Shown here: one piece after another, positions 1-6,912 of the stretch
How the letters are laid out: each line of letters opens with the position of its first letter
Numbering within the stretch: position 1 is the first letter of the stretch
Notes under the pieces: model-generated
Told to the model about the DNA's origin: nothing
What the model saw: only the letters and a program-made list of their open reading frames with translations
Databases searched by the model: none
Assembly (NCBI GenBank): GCA_028290765.1
Contig: JAQGJF010001033.1
Span: 1-21,142, forward strand
DNA length: 21,142 nucleotides
Reading direction: 5' to 3'
DNA from: Tardiphaga sp.
Lineage (GTDB): Bacteria; Pseudomonadota; Alphaproteobacteria; Rhizobiales; Xanthobacteraceae
Program-made: the position numbers and the translations under genes

Positions 1-682
1 AGATCGCGGAAAGCGTGTCGATCTCCAGCCTTGGCTTGAGTTCGATGCCGGCCTCGGCGGCGCGGTTTTCCAGCACCAGCCGCAAGCCGTGCCGCTTGGA
101 GGGAATCACGATGTCGTGGCGGGCGAGTTCCTCGAACCGCAAGATCCTGGGCAGGGCGATGTCGCTACCGGCGCGATAACCCAGCGCCATTTCCTCGTCC
201 ATGATCGGATGCGCTTCGAGTGCGATCTTGCGCCGCGGTACGTTGATGATGGCGACGTCGAGCTGTCCGCTGACGACCCATTCGATCAAGGTCTCGGTGT
301 AGCCTTCGCAGGCCGACAGTTCGACATCGGGATAGGTCCGGGCAATCGTCGCGAACGAGGTGGCCAGCGTGCTCTGCGCCACCGACGTGATCAGCCCGAT
401 CCTGACCCGACCGGAAACCTTGCCGTCGAGCTGAGCCATTTCCGCGTTGGCCTGTTCGGCATCGCGCACGATCGGCGTCACCAGGCGCACCAGCGTCTCG
501 CCGGCCGGTGTCAACGAGACGCCGTGGGCGCCGCGATGGAACAGTTTTCTGCCGAAGCCGGCTTCGAGCTTGGCGATCTGCATGCTGAGCGCCGGTTGGA
601 CGATGTTGAGCTGGCGCGCCGCGCGGGTGACGTTGCCTTCTTCCGCGAGACACAGGAAATACTGCATTTGCCGGAGTTCCAT
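1..682 (-). CDS. LysR-type transcriptional regulator, C-terminus cut by window edge
   Basis: Probable regulator of the divergent decarboxylase genes. Reading leftward from 682, the protein opens MELRQMQYFLCLAEEGNVTR and has the LysR winged helix-turn-helix in residues 1-60 (AARQLNIVQPALSMQIAKLE, then LTPAGETL), followed by the start of the periplasmic-binding-like effector domain (RVRIGLITSVAQ). About 227 codons are visible of the usual 290-310, so the end lies beyond base 1. The ATG at 682 is chosen because GGAGG lies 8 nt upstream; an in-frame ATG at 706 would add eight residues (MAPLEASG) but carry the Shine-Dalgarno inside the gene. It is divergent from the UbiX gene with an AT-rich dyad between them, the usual layout for a LysR protein that represses itself and activates its neighbour with a ligand, here probably a furan or aromatic acid. 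The family call is firm; the ligand is inferred. Confidence 0.93.
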   Translation of the reverse strand, partial: MELRQMQYFLCLAEEGNVTRAARQLNIVQPALSMQIAKLEAGFGRKLFHRGAHGVSLTPAGETLVRLVTPIVRDAEQANAEMAQLDGKVSGRVRIGLITSVAQSTLATSFATIARTYPDVELSACEGYTETLIEWVVSGQLDVAIINVPRRKIALEAHPIMDEEMALGYRAGSDIALPRILRFEELARHDIVIPSKRHGLRLVLENRAAEAGIELKPRLEIDTLSAI

Positions 683-746
683 GCCGCTCGCCTCCAAGGG
701 GGCCATCGCCGGGATGAACGTATCGATCCCAAGTCCATCCTAAGGC

Positions 747-780
747 ATCATTCTTAATGATATCATTCATAATCAATGAT
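747..780. promoter_or_regulatory. Probable LysR operator: interleaved ATCATT/AATGAT arms
   Basis: Four hexamers alternate: ATCATT (747-752), AATGAT (756-761), ATCATT (762-767), AATGAT (775-780). The first pair gives TCATTCTTAATGA (748-760), exactly the T-N11-A dyad typical of LysR recognition sites. The middle pair makes the perfect 12-bp palindrome AATGATATCATT (756-767), and the outer right pair is a dyad with a 7-nt spacer. The stretch is strikingly AT-rich for this genome and lies 65 bp from the lysR start and 85 bp from the UbiX start. Binding by the adjacent LysR protein is inferred from position and form. Confidence 0.7.
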
Positions 781-864
781 TATTTGTGCTGATCGGGACA
801 ATTTTCTACGGTCCGGCCGGATCGCGGGCGATCACCCTTTCATCACGGCAAATTCCGGTGCGAT

Positions 865-1491
865 TTGAAGCTCGTGGATTCCAGGCCAAAACAGCGGCTG
901 ATTGTCGGCATCTCCGGTGCCTCCGGCGTCGCCTATGGCGTGCGCCTGTTGCAACTGCTGCGCAACGCCGGCGTGGAAACCCATCTGGTAATGTCGAAGA
1001 CCGCCGAGATCACCTTTGCCTATGAGACCAACCTGAAAATTTCCGATGTCACGGCGCTCGCCGACACCTGCCATTCCATCAACGACATGGCGGCGTCGAT
1101 TTCCTCGGGGTCGTTCAAGACTATGGGCATGGTGGTGGCGCCATGCTCGATGCGGTCGATGTCGGAAATCGCCTCCGGGGTGACCACTACGCTGTTGACC
1201 CGCGCCGCCGACGTCACGCTCAAGGAACGGCGCCGGCTGGTACTGATGGTGCGGGAAACGCCGCTGCATACCGGTCATTTGCGCACCATGACCGCGCTGT
1301 CGGAGATCGGCGCGATCATCGCGCCGCCGGTGCCGGCCTTCTACGCCAAGCCGGATACGATCGAGGACATGATCGACCACACCGTGGGGCGGGTGCTCGA
1401 TCTGTTCGATATCGATGTCGGGATCGTGCAGCGGTGGGGCGAGGATCCCGACCTCAAGCGTCGTCCCGAAAGCCGCAAGGAACTGCCCTGA
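865..1491 (+). CDS. hmfG: UbiX-family flavin prenyltransferase (HmfG-like)
   Basis: Makes prenylated FMN from reduced FMN and a dimethylallyl phosphate donor, the cofactor of UbiD decarboxylases; cytosolic. The 208-residue protein has the usual family length. Visible motifs are the flavin-binding GISGASG (15-21), the cysteine loop VAPCSMRSM (91-99), RETP (130-133) with the glutamate used in prenyl transfer, PAFY (157-160) and GRVLDLFD (175-182). The start is a TTG (865) with no clear Shine-Dalgarno; GTG at 874 is an alternative and changes only the first residues. It lies 42 bp before the UbiD gene and is probably co-transcribed with it, under the LysR operator upstream. The enzyme family is near certain; the symbol rests on the hmf-like gene set of the whole window. 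Confidence 0.9.
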   Translation: MKLVDSRPKQRLIVGISGASGVAYGVRLLQLLRNAGVETHLVMSKTAEITFAYETNLKISDVTALADTCHSINDMAASISSGSFKTMGMVVAPCSMRSMSEIASGVTTTLLTRAADVTLKERRRLVLMVRETPLHTGHLRTMTALSEIGAIIAPPVPAFYAKPDTIEDMIDHTVGRVLDLFDIDVGIVQRWGEDPDLKRRPESRKELP

Positions 1492-1520
1492 GGCTTCGCA
1501 TCAGGAGCGGTCGGCGGAGT

Positions 1521-1528
1521 GGAGGAAA
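1521..1528 (+). promoter_or_regulatory. Strong ribosome binding site of the UbiD gene
   Basis: GGAGGAAA ends 5 nt before the ATG at 1534. It marks 1534, not the GTG at 1705, as the ancestral start of the decarboxylase, and so shows that the TAA at 1615 lies inside the original coding region. Confidence 0.75.
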
Positions 1529-1533
1529 TTTGC

Positions 1534-1704
1534 ATGCAACAAGAAAATTCAGCGCGATCGCCGGTGGGACACAACGCCGTCACCGATCTGCGTGGCTGGC
1601 TCACCGAGCTTGAATAAAGTGGCCGGCTCGCGGTCGCCAAAGAAGGTGTTTCGCTTATTGACGAACTCGCCGCGATTTCAAAGCGGCTGGAGCTGGAGCG
1701 CGCG
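1534..1704 (+). pseudogene. hmfF: 5' part of the UbiD gene, cut off by in-frame TAA at 1615-1617
   Basis: From the ATG at 1534, preceded by GGAGGAAA, the frame reads MQQENSARSPVGHNAVTDLR then GWLTELE and a TAA at codon 28. Past the stop the same frame continues SGRLAVAKEGVSLIDELAAI and runs without break into the 415-codon ORF at 1705. The two pieces rebuild the normal UbiD N-terminus (DLRxWLxxLExxGxL...), so this is a single nonsense change, not a frameshift. In relatives the stop position usually holds a residue such as Lys, Glu or Ala in the LE-x-x-G turn; GAA or AAA would become TAA by one substitution. The stop is TAA, so selenocysteine or pyrrolysine decoding is not expected. A sequencing error remains possible. 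Confidence 0.8.
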
Positions 1705-2952
1705 GTGGTGTTTCCGTCCCCCAGCGGACATGCCATTCCCGTGGTGGCCAACCTGTTTGCCGATCGCGGCTGGGTTGCCGAGTCCATCGGGGTGTCATCG
1801 GACCAATTGCTGGTCCGCTTTCAGGAGGCCGTGCGCCATCCGCTGCCCTGGGTCGAGGTTGCCAGCGGACCGGCGCAGGACGTGGTGCATCGTGATATCG
1901 ATCTGTTGAAACTGTTACCGATCCCCAAGCACAACGAACTGGACAGCGGCCCCTACATCACCGCCGGCCTGTTGATCGCGCGCAACCCGCGCACCGGGAT
2001 CCAGAACGTCGCGATCCACCGCTGCCAGATCAGCGGACCGGATCGCATCGGCATTCTGCTGTTGCCCCGCCACACCCTTCACTATTTTCGCCTCGCGGAG
2101 GAAGCGGGTGACGCGCTCGAAATCGCTCTCGTGATCGGGGTTCATCCGGTCTGCCTCCTGGCATCGCAGGCCATTGCGGCGCTGGACGAGGACGAAATGG
2201 CCATTGCCGGCGCGCTGCTCAGCCATCCGATCGAGATGGTGAAGTGCAAGACCAACGCGGTGCGGGTGCCGGCCCATGCCGAAATCGTCATCGAAGGCCG
2301 CATCCTGCCCAAGGTCCGCGAGCCGGAAGGTCCATTCGGCGAATTTCCGCAATATTACGGACCGCGCGCCAACCGCGAGGTGATCCAGGTCGATGCGGTG
2401 ACGCACCGCAAGAACGCGATCTTTCATACCATCGTCGGCGGCGGCGCCGAGCATCTGGTGCTGGGCGAGGTGCCGCGCGAAGCGACTTTGCTGGAACATC
2501 TGCAGCGCAGTTTCCCCGGCGTGCTTGATGTCCGGCTGACCCGCGGTGGCACTTGTCGCTATCATCTCGTGGTCAAGATCGACAAGAAGAGCAATGGCGA
2601 GCCGAAGAACATCATCATGGGCGCTTTCGGCGGCCATTATGATGTGAAGCAGGTGGTCATCGTCGATCAGGACGTCAACATCGACGACCCCGTCGAGATC
2701 GAGTGGGCGATCGCGACCAGGTTCCAGGCGGATCGCGATCTCGTCGTGGTGGCGGGCGCGCAGGGCTCCAAGCTCGACCCGTCATCGGACGGCGGCATCA
2801 GCGCCAAAATGGGCCTCGATGCCACCAAGCCGATCGAGGCGGAGCCGATGGTCTTCAAGCGCATTCACGTCTGGGGCCAGGAAGACGTCAATCTCGAACA
2901 AGCCCTGCAGAAGGATTCGCGGAGCGCCTTGGCGCGGATTGTCGAGCGCTGA
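1705..2952 (+). CDS. hmfF: UbiD-family prFMN-dependent decarboxylase (HmfF-like), N-terminus missing by nonsense codon
   Basis: Would catalyse reversible decarboxylation of an unsaturated or aromatic acid, here probably 2,5-furandicarboxylate to 2-furoate, using prenyl-FMN from the UbiX protein encoded just upstream. Numbered from the GTG at 1705, it keeps the family core: NVAIHRCQ (101-108, with the catalytic Arg at 106) and PEGPFGEF (207-214, with the catalytic Glu pair at 208 and 213). The segment GGGAEHLVLGEVPREATL carries His and Arg eight residues apart, matching the spacing I recall for the furan-diacid-binding His296/Arg304 of Pelotomaculum HmfF. The full-length frame from 1534 would be about 471 residues, normal for UbiD, but is broken at 1615. 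Restart at GTG 1705 (GGAG at 1695-1698) would lose the first 57 codons; whether that protein folds is unknown. A probable pseudogene unless the stop is an error or is suppressed. Confidence 0.85.
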   Translation: MVFPSPSGHAIPVVANLFADRGWVAESIGVSSDQLLVRFQEAVRHPLPWVEVASGPAQDVVHRDIDLLKLLPIPKHNELDSGPYITAGLLIARNPRTGIQNVAIHRCQISGPDRIGILLLPRHTLHYFRLAEEAGDALEIALVIGVHPVCLLASQAIAALDEDEMAIAGALLSHPIEMVKCKTNAVRVPAHAEIVIEGRILPKVREPEGPFGEFPQYYGPRANREVIQVDAVTHRKNAIFHTIVGGGAEHLVLGEVPREATLLEHLQRSFPGVLDVRLTRGGTCRYHLVVKIDKKSNGEPKNIIMGAFGGHYDVKQVVIVDQDVNIDDPVEIEWAIATRFQADRDLVVVAGAQGSKLDPSSDGGISAKMGLDATKPIEAEPMVFKRIHVWGQEDVNLEQALQKDSRSALARIVER

Positions 2953-2984
2953 CGCGCATCAGGAAAAATTGGGGAGCGATTGGA

Positions 2985-4031
2985 ATGAGCATGAAAATCA
3001 TAAATCGAGGCGCCGCGGCGGGCGCGTTTTTGTTCGCAGCGTACCTTGCCGCGACGGCAAGCGCCCAGCAACCCGACACTGTGAAGATCGGCATCAACAA
3101 TGTCGTCAGCGACATCGTCTTCTACATTGCCGAAGAGCGCGGTCTGTTCGCCGAGCAGAAGCTGAAGGTGCAGTTCGTTCCCTTCGATTCCGGCCCGCGG
3201 ATGATTGCGCCGCTCGGCGTCGGACAGATCGACGTCGGCGGCGGCGCGTCGTCGGCGGGGCTTTACAACGCGGTGGCCCGCGGCATCGACGTCAAGATCG
3301 TCGCCGACAAGGGCTCGACGCCGCGCGGTTACGATTACATGCCGCTGATCGTGCGCAAGGACCTGATGGATTCGGGCAGGGTCAAGAGCTTTGCCGACCT
3401 CAAGGGCCTCAAGATCGCGGCGGCAGGTCCGGGTTCGGCGACCAACTCCAAGCTCAATGTGGCGCTGGCCAAGGGTGGCTTGACCTACAAGGATTCGCAG
3501 AACGTCAATATGAGCTATCCGCAGCAGGTCGCGGCGCTGACCTCGAAGGCGATCGATGCCTCGATCACCACCGAGCCGCTGGCCACCCAGGCCATCAATG
3601 GCGGCATCGCGGTGCGGCTGTCCGACGATACGCTCTATCCCGATCAGCAGGTGGCGGTGTTGCTGTACGGCAGCGATCTCATCACCAAGCGCCGCGATAC
3701 CGCGGAGCGATTCATGATCGCCTATGTCAAGGCCGCCCGTATCTACAACGACGCCACCAAGGGCGGCCGTTTCGACGGCCCGGGCGCGGACGCCGTGGTC
3801 GAGCTGATCATGAAGACGACCGGCCTGAAGGATAAAGAGCTGGTCAAGAGCATGATCCCCAACGGGATATCGCCCGATGGCGCCGTCCATCAGGCGAGCC
3901 TTGCCGAGGACCTGAAGTTCTTTGTCACTGAGGGCCTGATCGAGAAGCCGGTCCAGGTCGGCGATGTCCTCGACATGTCGTTCGTGGACAACGCAATCAA
4001 GAAGCTCGGGCCGTATCAGGCGGCGCGGTGA
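2985..4031 (+). CDS. ABC transporter substrate-binding protein, NMT1/SsuA/TauA-like
   Basis: Periplasmic binding protein of the importer encoded downstream. The 348-residue protein begins with a signal peptide (basic MSMKIINRG, hydrophobic core, cleavage probably after ASA at residue 27). The mature part starts VKIGINNVVSDIVFYIAEER, the opening strand and first helix of the taurine/nitrate/sulfonate fold, with GQIDVGGGASSAGL and LAKGGL further on, typical of the NMT1-like family. The ATG at 2985 is chosen over the one at 2991 because GGGGAG lies 8 nt before it. The gene follows the decarboxylase after 32 bp and is likely in the same transcript. Members bind small anions (sulfonates, thiamine precursors, aromatic or heteroaromatic acids); a furan or aromatic carboxylate is inferred from context only. 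Confidence 0.88.
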   Translation: MSMKIINRGAAAGAFLFAAYLAATASAQQPDTVKIGINNVVSDIVFYIAEERGLFAEQKLKVQFVPFDSGPRMIAPLGVGQIDVGGGASSAGLYNAVARGIDVKIVADKGSTPRGYDYMPLIVRKDLMDSGRVKSFADLKGLKIAAAGPGSATNSKLNVALAKGGLTYKDSQNVNMSYPQQVAALTSKAIDASITTEPLATQAINGGIAVRLSDDTLYPDQQVAVLLYGSDLITKRRDTAERFMIAYVKAARIYNDATKGGRFDGPGADAVVELIMKTTGLKDKELVKSMIPNGISPDGAVHQASLAEDLKFFVTEGLIEKPVQVGDVLDMSFVDNAIKKLGPYQAAR

Positions 4032-4075
4032 GTGCGGGCTTATGATGAAACGAACAGGTGCCGCGCCTCTTTCTT

Positions 4076-4257
4076 ATCCCTCCCCCTTGCGGGGTAGATT
4101 CGAGCGGAGCTCGAATCCGGGTGGCCAGCCGAAGGCTGGTCGGGTGGGGGTAAGCCAAAGCGGAAGCCTTCTTTGTGGCTACCCCCACCCCGGCCTCCGC
4201 TTCGCTCGGCCGGCCACGATCGAGCAAGCTCGATCGGACCCCGCAAGGGGGAGGGAT
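4076..4257. repeat. 182-bp multi-hairpin palindromic repeat, copy 1
   Basis: The outer arms ATCCCTCCCCCTTGCGGGGT and ACCCCGCAAGGGGGAGGGAT are reverse complements and close the element. Inside are a stem of 9 bp with loop GGA (4097-4117), a stem of 6 bp with loop GAA (4125-4139), a large central hairpin with GGGTGGGGGTA (4142-4152) pairing TACCCCCACCC (4180-4190), and a stem of 9 bp with loop AA (4217-4236). A second copy lies at 14085-14267. It fills most of the 329-bp gap between the binding protein and ATPase genes. Short ORFs across it are artefacts. Probably a dispersed, non-coding repeat of the genus that folds in RNA or single-stranded DNA. Confidence 0.88.
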
Positions 4258-4297
4258 CGCACGCCGTCACCGCACTCCAATTCTTCATATGCGATCG

Positions 4298-4319
4298 ACC
4301 CTCCCTCTCCAGGGAGGGT
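4298..4319 (+). terminator. Hairpin ACCCTCCCT-CTCC-AGGGAGGGT before the ATPase gene
   Basis: A perfect stem of 9 bp with a 4-nt loop lies 42 bp before the ATPase start. There is no U-run after it, so it is more likely an mRNA-stabilising or attenuating hairpin than a simple terminator. Such hairpins after binding-protein genes often keep expression of the binding protein above that of the membrane parts. Confidence 0.35.
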
Positions 4320-4360
4320 AAGCAAGAGATGCGGCTGCCGCTGAGTGGAGACACATCGCA

Positions 4361-5194
4361 ATGACCGTGGTTAACATCGTCGACGCCAGGCCGGCCGCTC
4401 TGTCACCGCCGGCGCAGATATCGCTGGCCGGCGTGCGCAAATATTTCGGCGATTCGGGGTTCGTCGCGCTGGACGACATCACCATCGAGATTCCGCAGGG
4501 CCAGTTTTTCGTCATCGTCGGGCCGAGCGGCTGCGGCAAGACCACGCTGCTTCGGATCCTGGCCGGACTGGAGACCCGCAGCGAGGGCCGCGTCGAGGTT
4601 CGTCAGGCCAATCCGGCGCGGCCGACCAATTCGATGATCTTCCAGGGCGACTCGCTGTTTCCCTGGATGACCGTGTTCGACAACGCCGCCTACGGCCTGC
4701 GCATGCGCAAGGTCGGCGAAAGAGAGGTCGTGGATACGGTTCGCCTCTGGCTGGAGCGGATCGGGCTGTGGCGGTTTCGCGACCGCTATCCGAACCAGCT
4801 GTCCGGCGGCATGAAGCAGCGCGTCTCGATCGTGCGCGCCTTCGCCAACGATCCCGAGATCCTGCTGATGGACGAACCGTTCTCGGCGCTCGACGAACAG
4901 AACAAGCTGCTGCTCCATGAGGAACTGCTGCGGATCTGGGACGCCACCAAGAAGACCGTGGTCTTCATCACCCACAGCGTGGACGAGGCCGTCACCCTGG
5001 GCGACCGCATCATGGTGATGACCGCCAATCCCGGCCGCGCCAAGGCGATCATCGACGTGCCGTTCGAACGCCCGCGCAACGTGCTCGAACTGCGCCAGAA
5101 GCCGGCCTATGGCGAATTGGTCTTCAATATCTGGGAGCAGCTTCGCGACGAGGTGCAGCGCGCCCGGCTGTCGACCGAAGGAAACCAGCCATGA
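4361..5194 (+). CDS. ABC transporter ATP-binding protein, SsuB/TauB-like
   Basis: Cytoplasmic ATPase that drives the importer with the permease that follows. In 277 residues it shows Walker A GPSGCGKT (54-61), the Q-loop glutamine (95, IFQGDSLFPW), signature LSGGMKQR (147-154), Walker B ILLMDEP (167-173) and the switch histidine in FITHSVDEA (205). QGDSLFPW after the Q-loop and THSVDEA are typical of the nitrate/sulfonate/taurine subfamily. The start ATG at 4361 lies beyond the repeat region; no strong Shine-Dalgarno is seen close by. The 3' end overlaps the permease gene by four bases (ATGA), showing translational coupling. Confidence 0.93.
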   Translation: MTVVNIVDARPAALSPPAQISLAGVRKYFGDSGFVALDDITIEIPQGQFFVIVGPSGCGKTTLLRILAGLETRSEGRVEVRQANPARPTNSMIFQGDSLFPWMTVFDNAAYGLRMRKVGEREVVDTVRLWLERIGLWRFRDRYPNQLSGGMKQRVSIVRAFANDPEILLMDEPFSALDEQNKLLLHEELLRIWDATKKTVVFITHSVDEAVTLGDRIMVMTANPGRAKAIIDVPFERPRNVLELRQKPAYGELVFNIWEQLRDEVQRARLSTEGNQP

Positions 5195-5958
5195 CCGGGA
5201 AATCCAAAGGCATGGACCGTGTCATCGGCCTGGTCACCCCGATCCTGTTGCTGCTGCTCTGGGAGGCCGCGGCGCAGCTCAAATGGATCGACGTGCGGTT
5301 CTTTCCGCCGCCGAGCGCCATCGTGCACCAGATCGGCGTGCTGATCGCTTCGGGCGAACTCGCGACCAACACGCTCGCCAGCCTGCGGCGGCTTGGGCTC
5401 GGCATGCTGCTCGGCGGCGTGCCGGCACTGTTCCTCGGCCTCGCGATGGGGATCTCGCGCCCGCTGCGGGCGGCGATCGATCCCCTGGTTTCGGCGACCT
5501 ATCCGATCCCGAAAAGCGCGATCCTGCCGCTGGTCCTGCTGATCTTCGGCCTCGGCGAAATGTCGAAAGTCGTGATGGTCGCGCTTGGCGCGTTCTATCC
5601 GATCCTGATCAATACGGTGCTGGGCGTCGTCAATCTCGACAAGATCTATCTCGACGTCGGCCACAACTACCGCGCCAACCGCTGGCAGGTGTTCCGGACC
5701 ATCGCCCTGCCGGGGGCCTTGCCGTCGATCATGGCCGGCATCAAGCTGGCGATGGGCATGGGCCTCATTTTGATTGCGATTTCGGAGATGGTCGCGGCCA
5801 ATGACGGCATCGGCTACATGATCTGGAACTCGTGGCAGGTCCTGACCGTCGACACGATGTATGTCGGGCTCCTGGTCATCGCCATTCTCGGCTTCGTATT
5901 CTCACTGGTGCTGGACGAGATTGAGCGTATGCTGATCCCCTGGAAAACCAACGTTTAA
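5191..5958 (+). CDS. ABC transporter permease, SsuC/TauC-like
   Basis: Inner-membrane channel of the taurine/nitrate-type importer. The 255-residue protein has about six hydrophobic segments, the first near residues 9-25 (VIGLVTPILLLLLWEAAAQL). The cytoplasmic coupling loop is visible as NYRANRWQVFRTIALPGALP around residues 158-177, matching the EAA-like motif through which such permeases contact the ATPase. The P-x-P-x-A-I-V region near residue 38 (FFPPPSAIVHQI) is also typical. ATGA overlap with the ATPase gene and a 10-bp gap to the AraC gene point to one operon. Confidence 0.92.
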   Translation: MTGKSKGMDRVIGLVTPILLLLLWEAAAQLKWIDVRFFPPPSAIVHQIGVLIASGELATNTLASLRRLGLGMLLGGVPALFLGLAMGISRPLRAAIDPLVSATYPIPKSAILPLVLLIFGLGEMSKVVMVALGAFYPILINTVLGVVNLDKIYLDVGHNYRANRWQVFRTIALPGALPSIMAGIKLAMGMGLILIAISEMVAANDGIGYMIWNSWQVLTVDTMYVGLLVIAILGFVFSLVLDEIERMLIPWKTNV

Positions 5959-5968
5959 AGGGAGCGGG

Positions 5969-6811
5969 ATGTCCACGGCGCTGCGCATTGCTCATGGAAG
6001 CTTTGGCCGGGTCGCGTTGCTCGACATGGACGCCTCATTGGTGCGCCACGCGCATCCGCATTGCCACGTACTGCTCAAGGTCGAAGGCGCCGACACCCAG
6101 TTCCTGGTCGGCGATACCGTGGTGCCGCTGACCGATACCAGCGCGGTGATGGTCGATGGCTGGCAGTCCCACGCCTACGTCCATGATCCGGCGCGGCCGC
6201 GTACCCTGATCCTGGCACTCTATGTCGAGCCGCAATGGCTGAAGGCGTTTCGCCCGGCCTGGGCGGCGAGCGGGGCGCCCGGCTTCTTCGCACAACCTTG
6301 CGGTGAAATCTCGCCGCGGATTCGCCAACTGGCGCGGGATCTCGCCGCCGACATGATGGCCCGGCCCGATGGAAGCGGCGAGCACGAAGTGCTGCTGTCT
6401 GATCTCATGATCGCGGTGATCGAGCGCTTCACGCCGTGGCGTAGTTTTCCGGCGTCGCTGCGCGCCATGAACACCTCGCGGGCCGACTGGCGGATTCGCC
6501 GCGTCGCCGAAGCCATTCGCACCGATGTTTCCCGCAATGTCGATGTGGCCGTCCTGGCCAGGGAAGCCGGATTGTCGCGGGCGCATTTCTTTCGTCTGTT
6601 CGAATCCTCGATCGGCGTTCCGCCCCGGGTCTATCTCAACGTCATGCGGCTGGAACGCGCGGTCGATGCGGTGGTCAACGACAACGCCAATGTGGCCGAG
6701 ATCGGCACCCGACTGGGTTTTGACGTGCCGGCGCATTTCACCCGGTTTTTCCGCAACCATACCGGTGTCAGCCCACGTGAATTCCGCGCGGTGTCGCGGC
6801 TCGCGCACTAG
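5969..6811 (+). CDS. AraC-family transcriptional regulator
   Basis: DNA-binding regulator of 280 residues. The N-terminal part (about 1-160) is a cupin-like sensing domain, with HAHPHCHVLLKVEG near residues 27-40. The C-terminal 100 residues carry two helix-turn-helix motifs: VAVLAREAGLSRAHFFRLFE, then VAEIGTRLGFDVPAHFTRFF followed by the family's GVSPREFR. GGGAGCGGG lies just before the ATG at 5969. It follows the permease by 10 bp, so it is probably made with the transporter, and it precedes the hydroxylase operon by 537 bp, separated by the GIY-YIG unit. Control of the transporter, the downstream furoyl-CoA genes, or both is inferred from position. Confidence 0.92.
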   Translation: MSTALRIAHGSFGRVALLDMDASLVRHAHPHCHVLLKVEGADTQFLVGDTVVPLTDTSAVMVDGWQSHAYVHDPARPRTLILALYVEPQWLKAFRPAWAASGAPGFFAQPCGEISPRIRQLARDLAADMMARPDGSGEHEVLLSDLMIAVIERFTPWRSFPASLRAMNTSRADWRIRRVAEAIRTDVSRNVDVAVLAREAGLSRAHFFRLFESSIGVPPRVYLNVMRLERAVDAVVNDNANVAEIGTRLGFDVPAHFTRFFRNHTGVSPREFRAVSRLAH

Positions 6812-6820
6812 AAACTGGTC

Positions 6821-6853
6821 ATTCCGGGACGCGCGCTTGCGCGGGCCCGGAAT
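6821..6853. repeat. 33-bp palindromic repeat, left end of GIY-YIG unit
   Basis: ATTCCGGG and CCCGGAAT enclose 17 bp containing CGCGC and GCGCG, so the whole can fold into one long hairpin. It lies 9 bp after the AraC stop codon. It is the inverted-orientation partner of the repeat at 7176-7208. Confidence 0.75.
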
Positions 6854-6858
6854 CCATA

Positions 6859-6887
6859 ACCCCGGTCTCATTGCGTTATACCGGGGT
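6859..6887 (-). terminator. Dyad ACCCCGGT-N13-ACCGGGGT at the end of the GIY-YIG gene
   Basis: An 8-bp perfect stem with a 13-nt loop overlaps the last codons of the ancestral GIY-YIG frame. There is no U-run on the minus-strand transcript, so termination is only a possibility. Confidence 0.25.
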
Positions 6888-6912
6888 AGAGATCTACCCA
6901 CCCCGGATTTTG

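Noticed and set aside
1615..1617. Recoding of the UbiD stop as selenocysteine or pyrrolysine
   Set aside because: The codon is TAA, not TGA or TAG, and relatives do not have a special residue at this place.
1914..2637. 240-codon minus-strand frame in the UbiD gene
   Set aside because: Antisense shadow of a conserved coding region.
3964..4364. Short open frames on both strands over the first long repeat
   Set aside because: Their translations follow the palindromic repeat (Pro/Arg/Ser-rich) and similar frames appear over the second copy.
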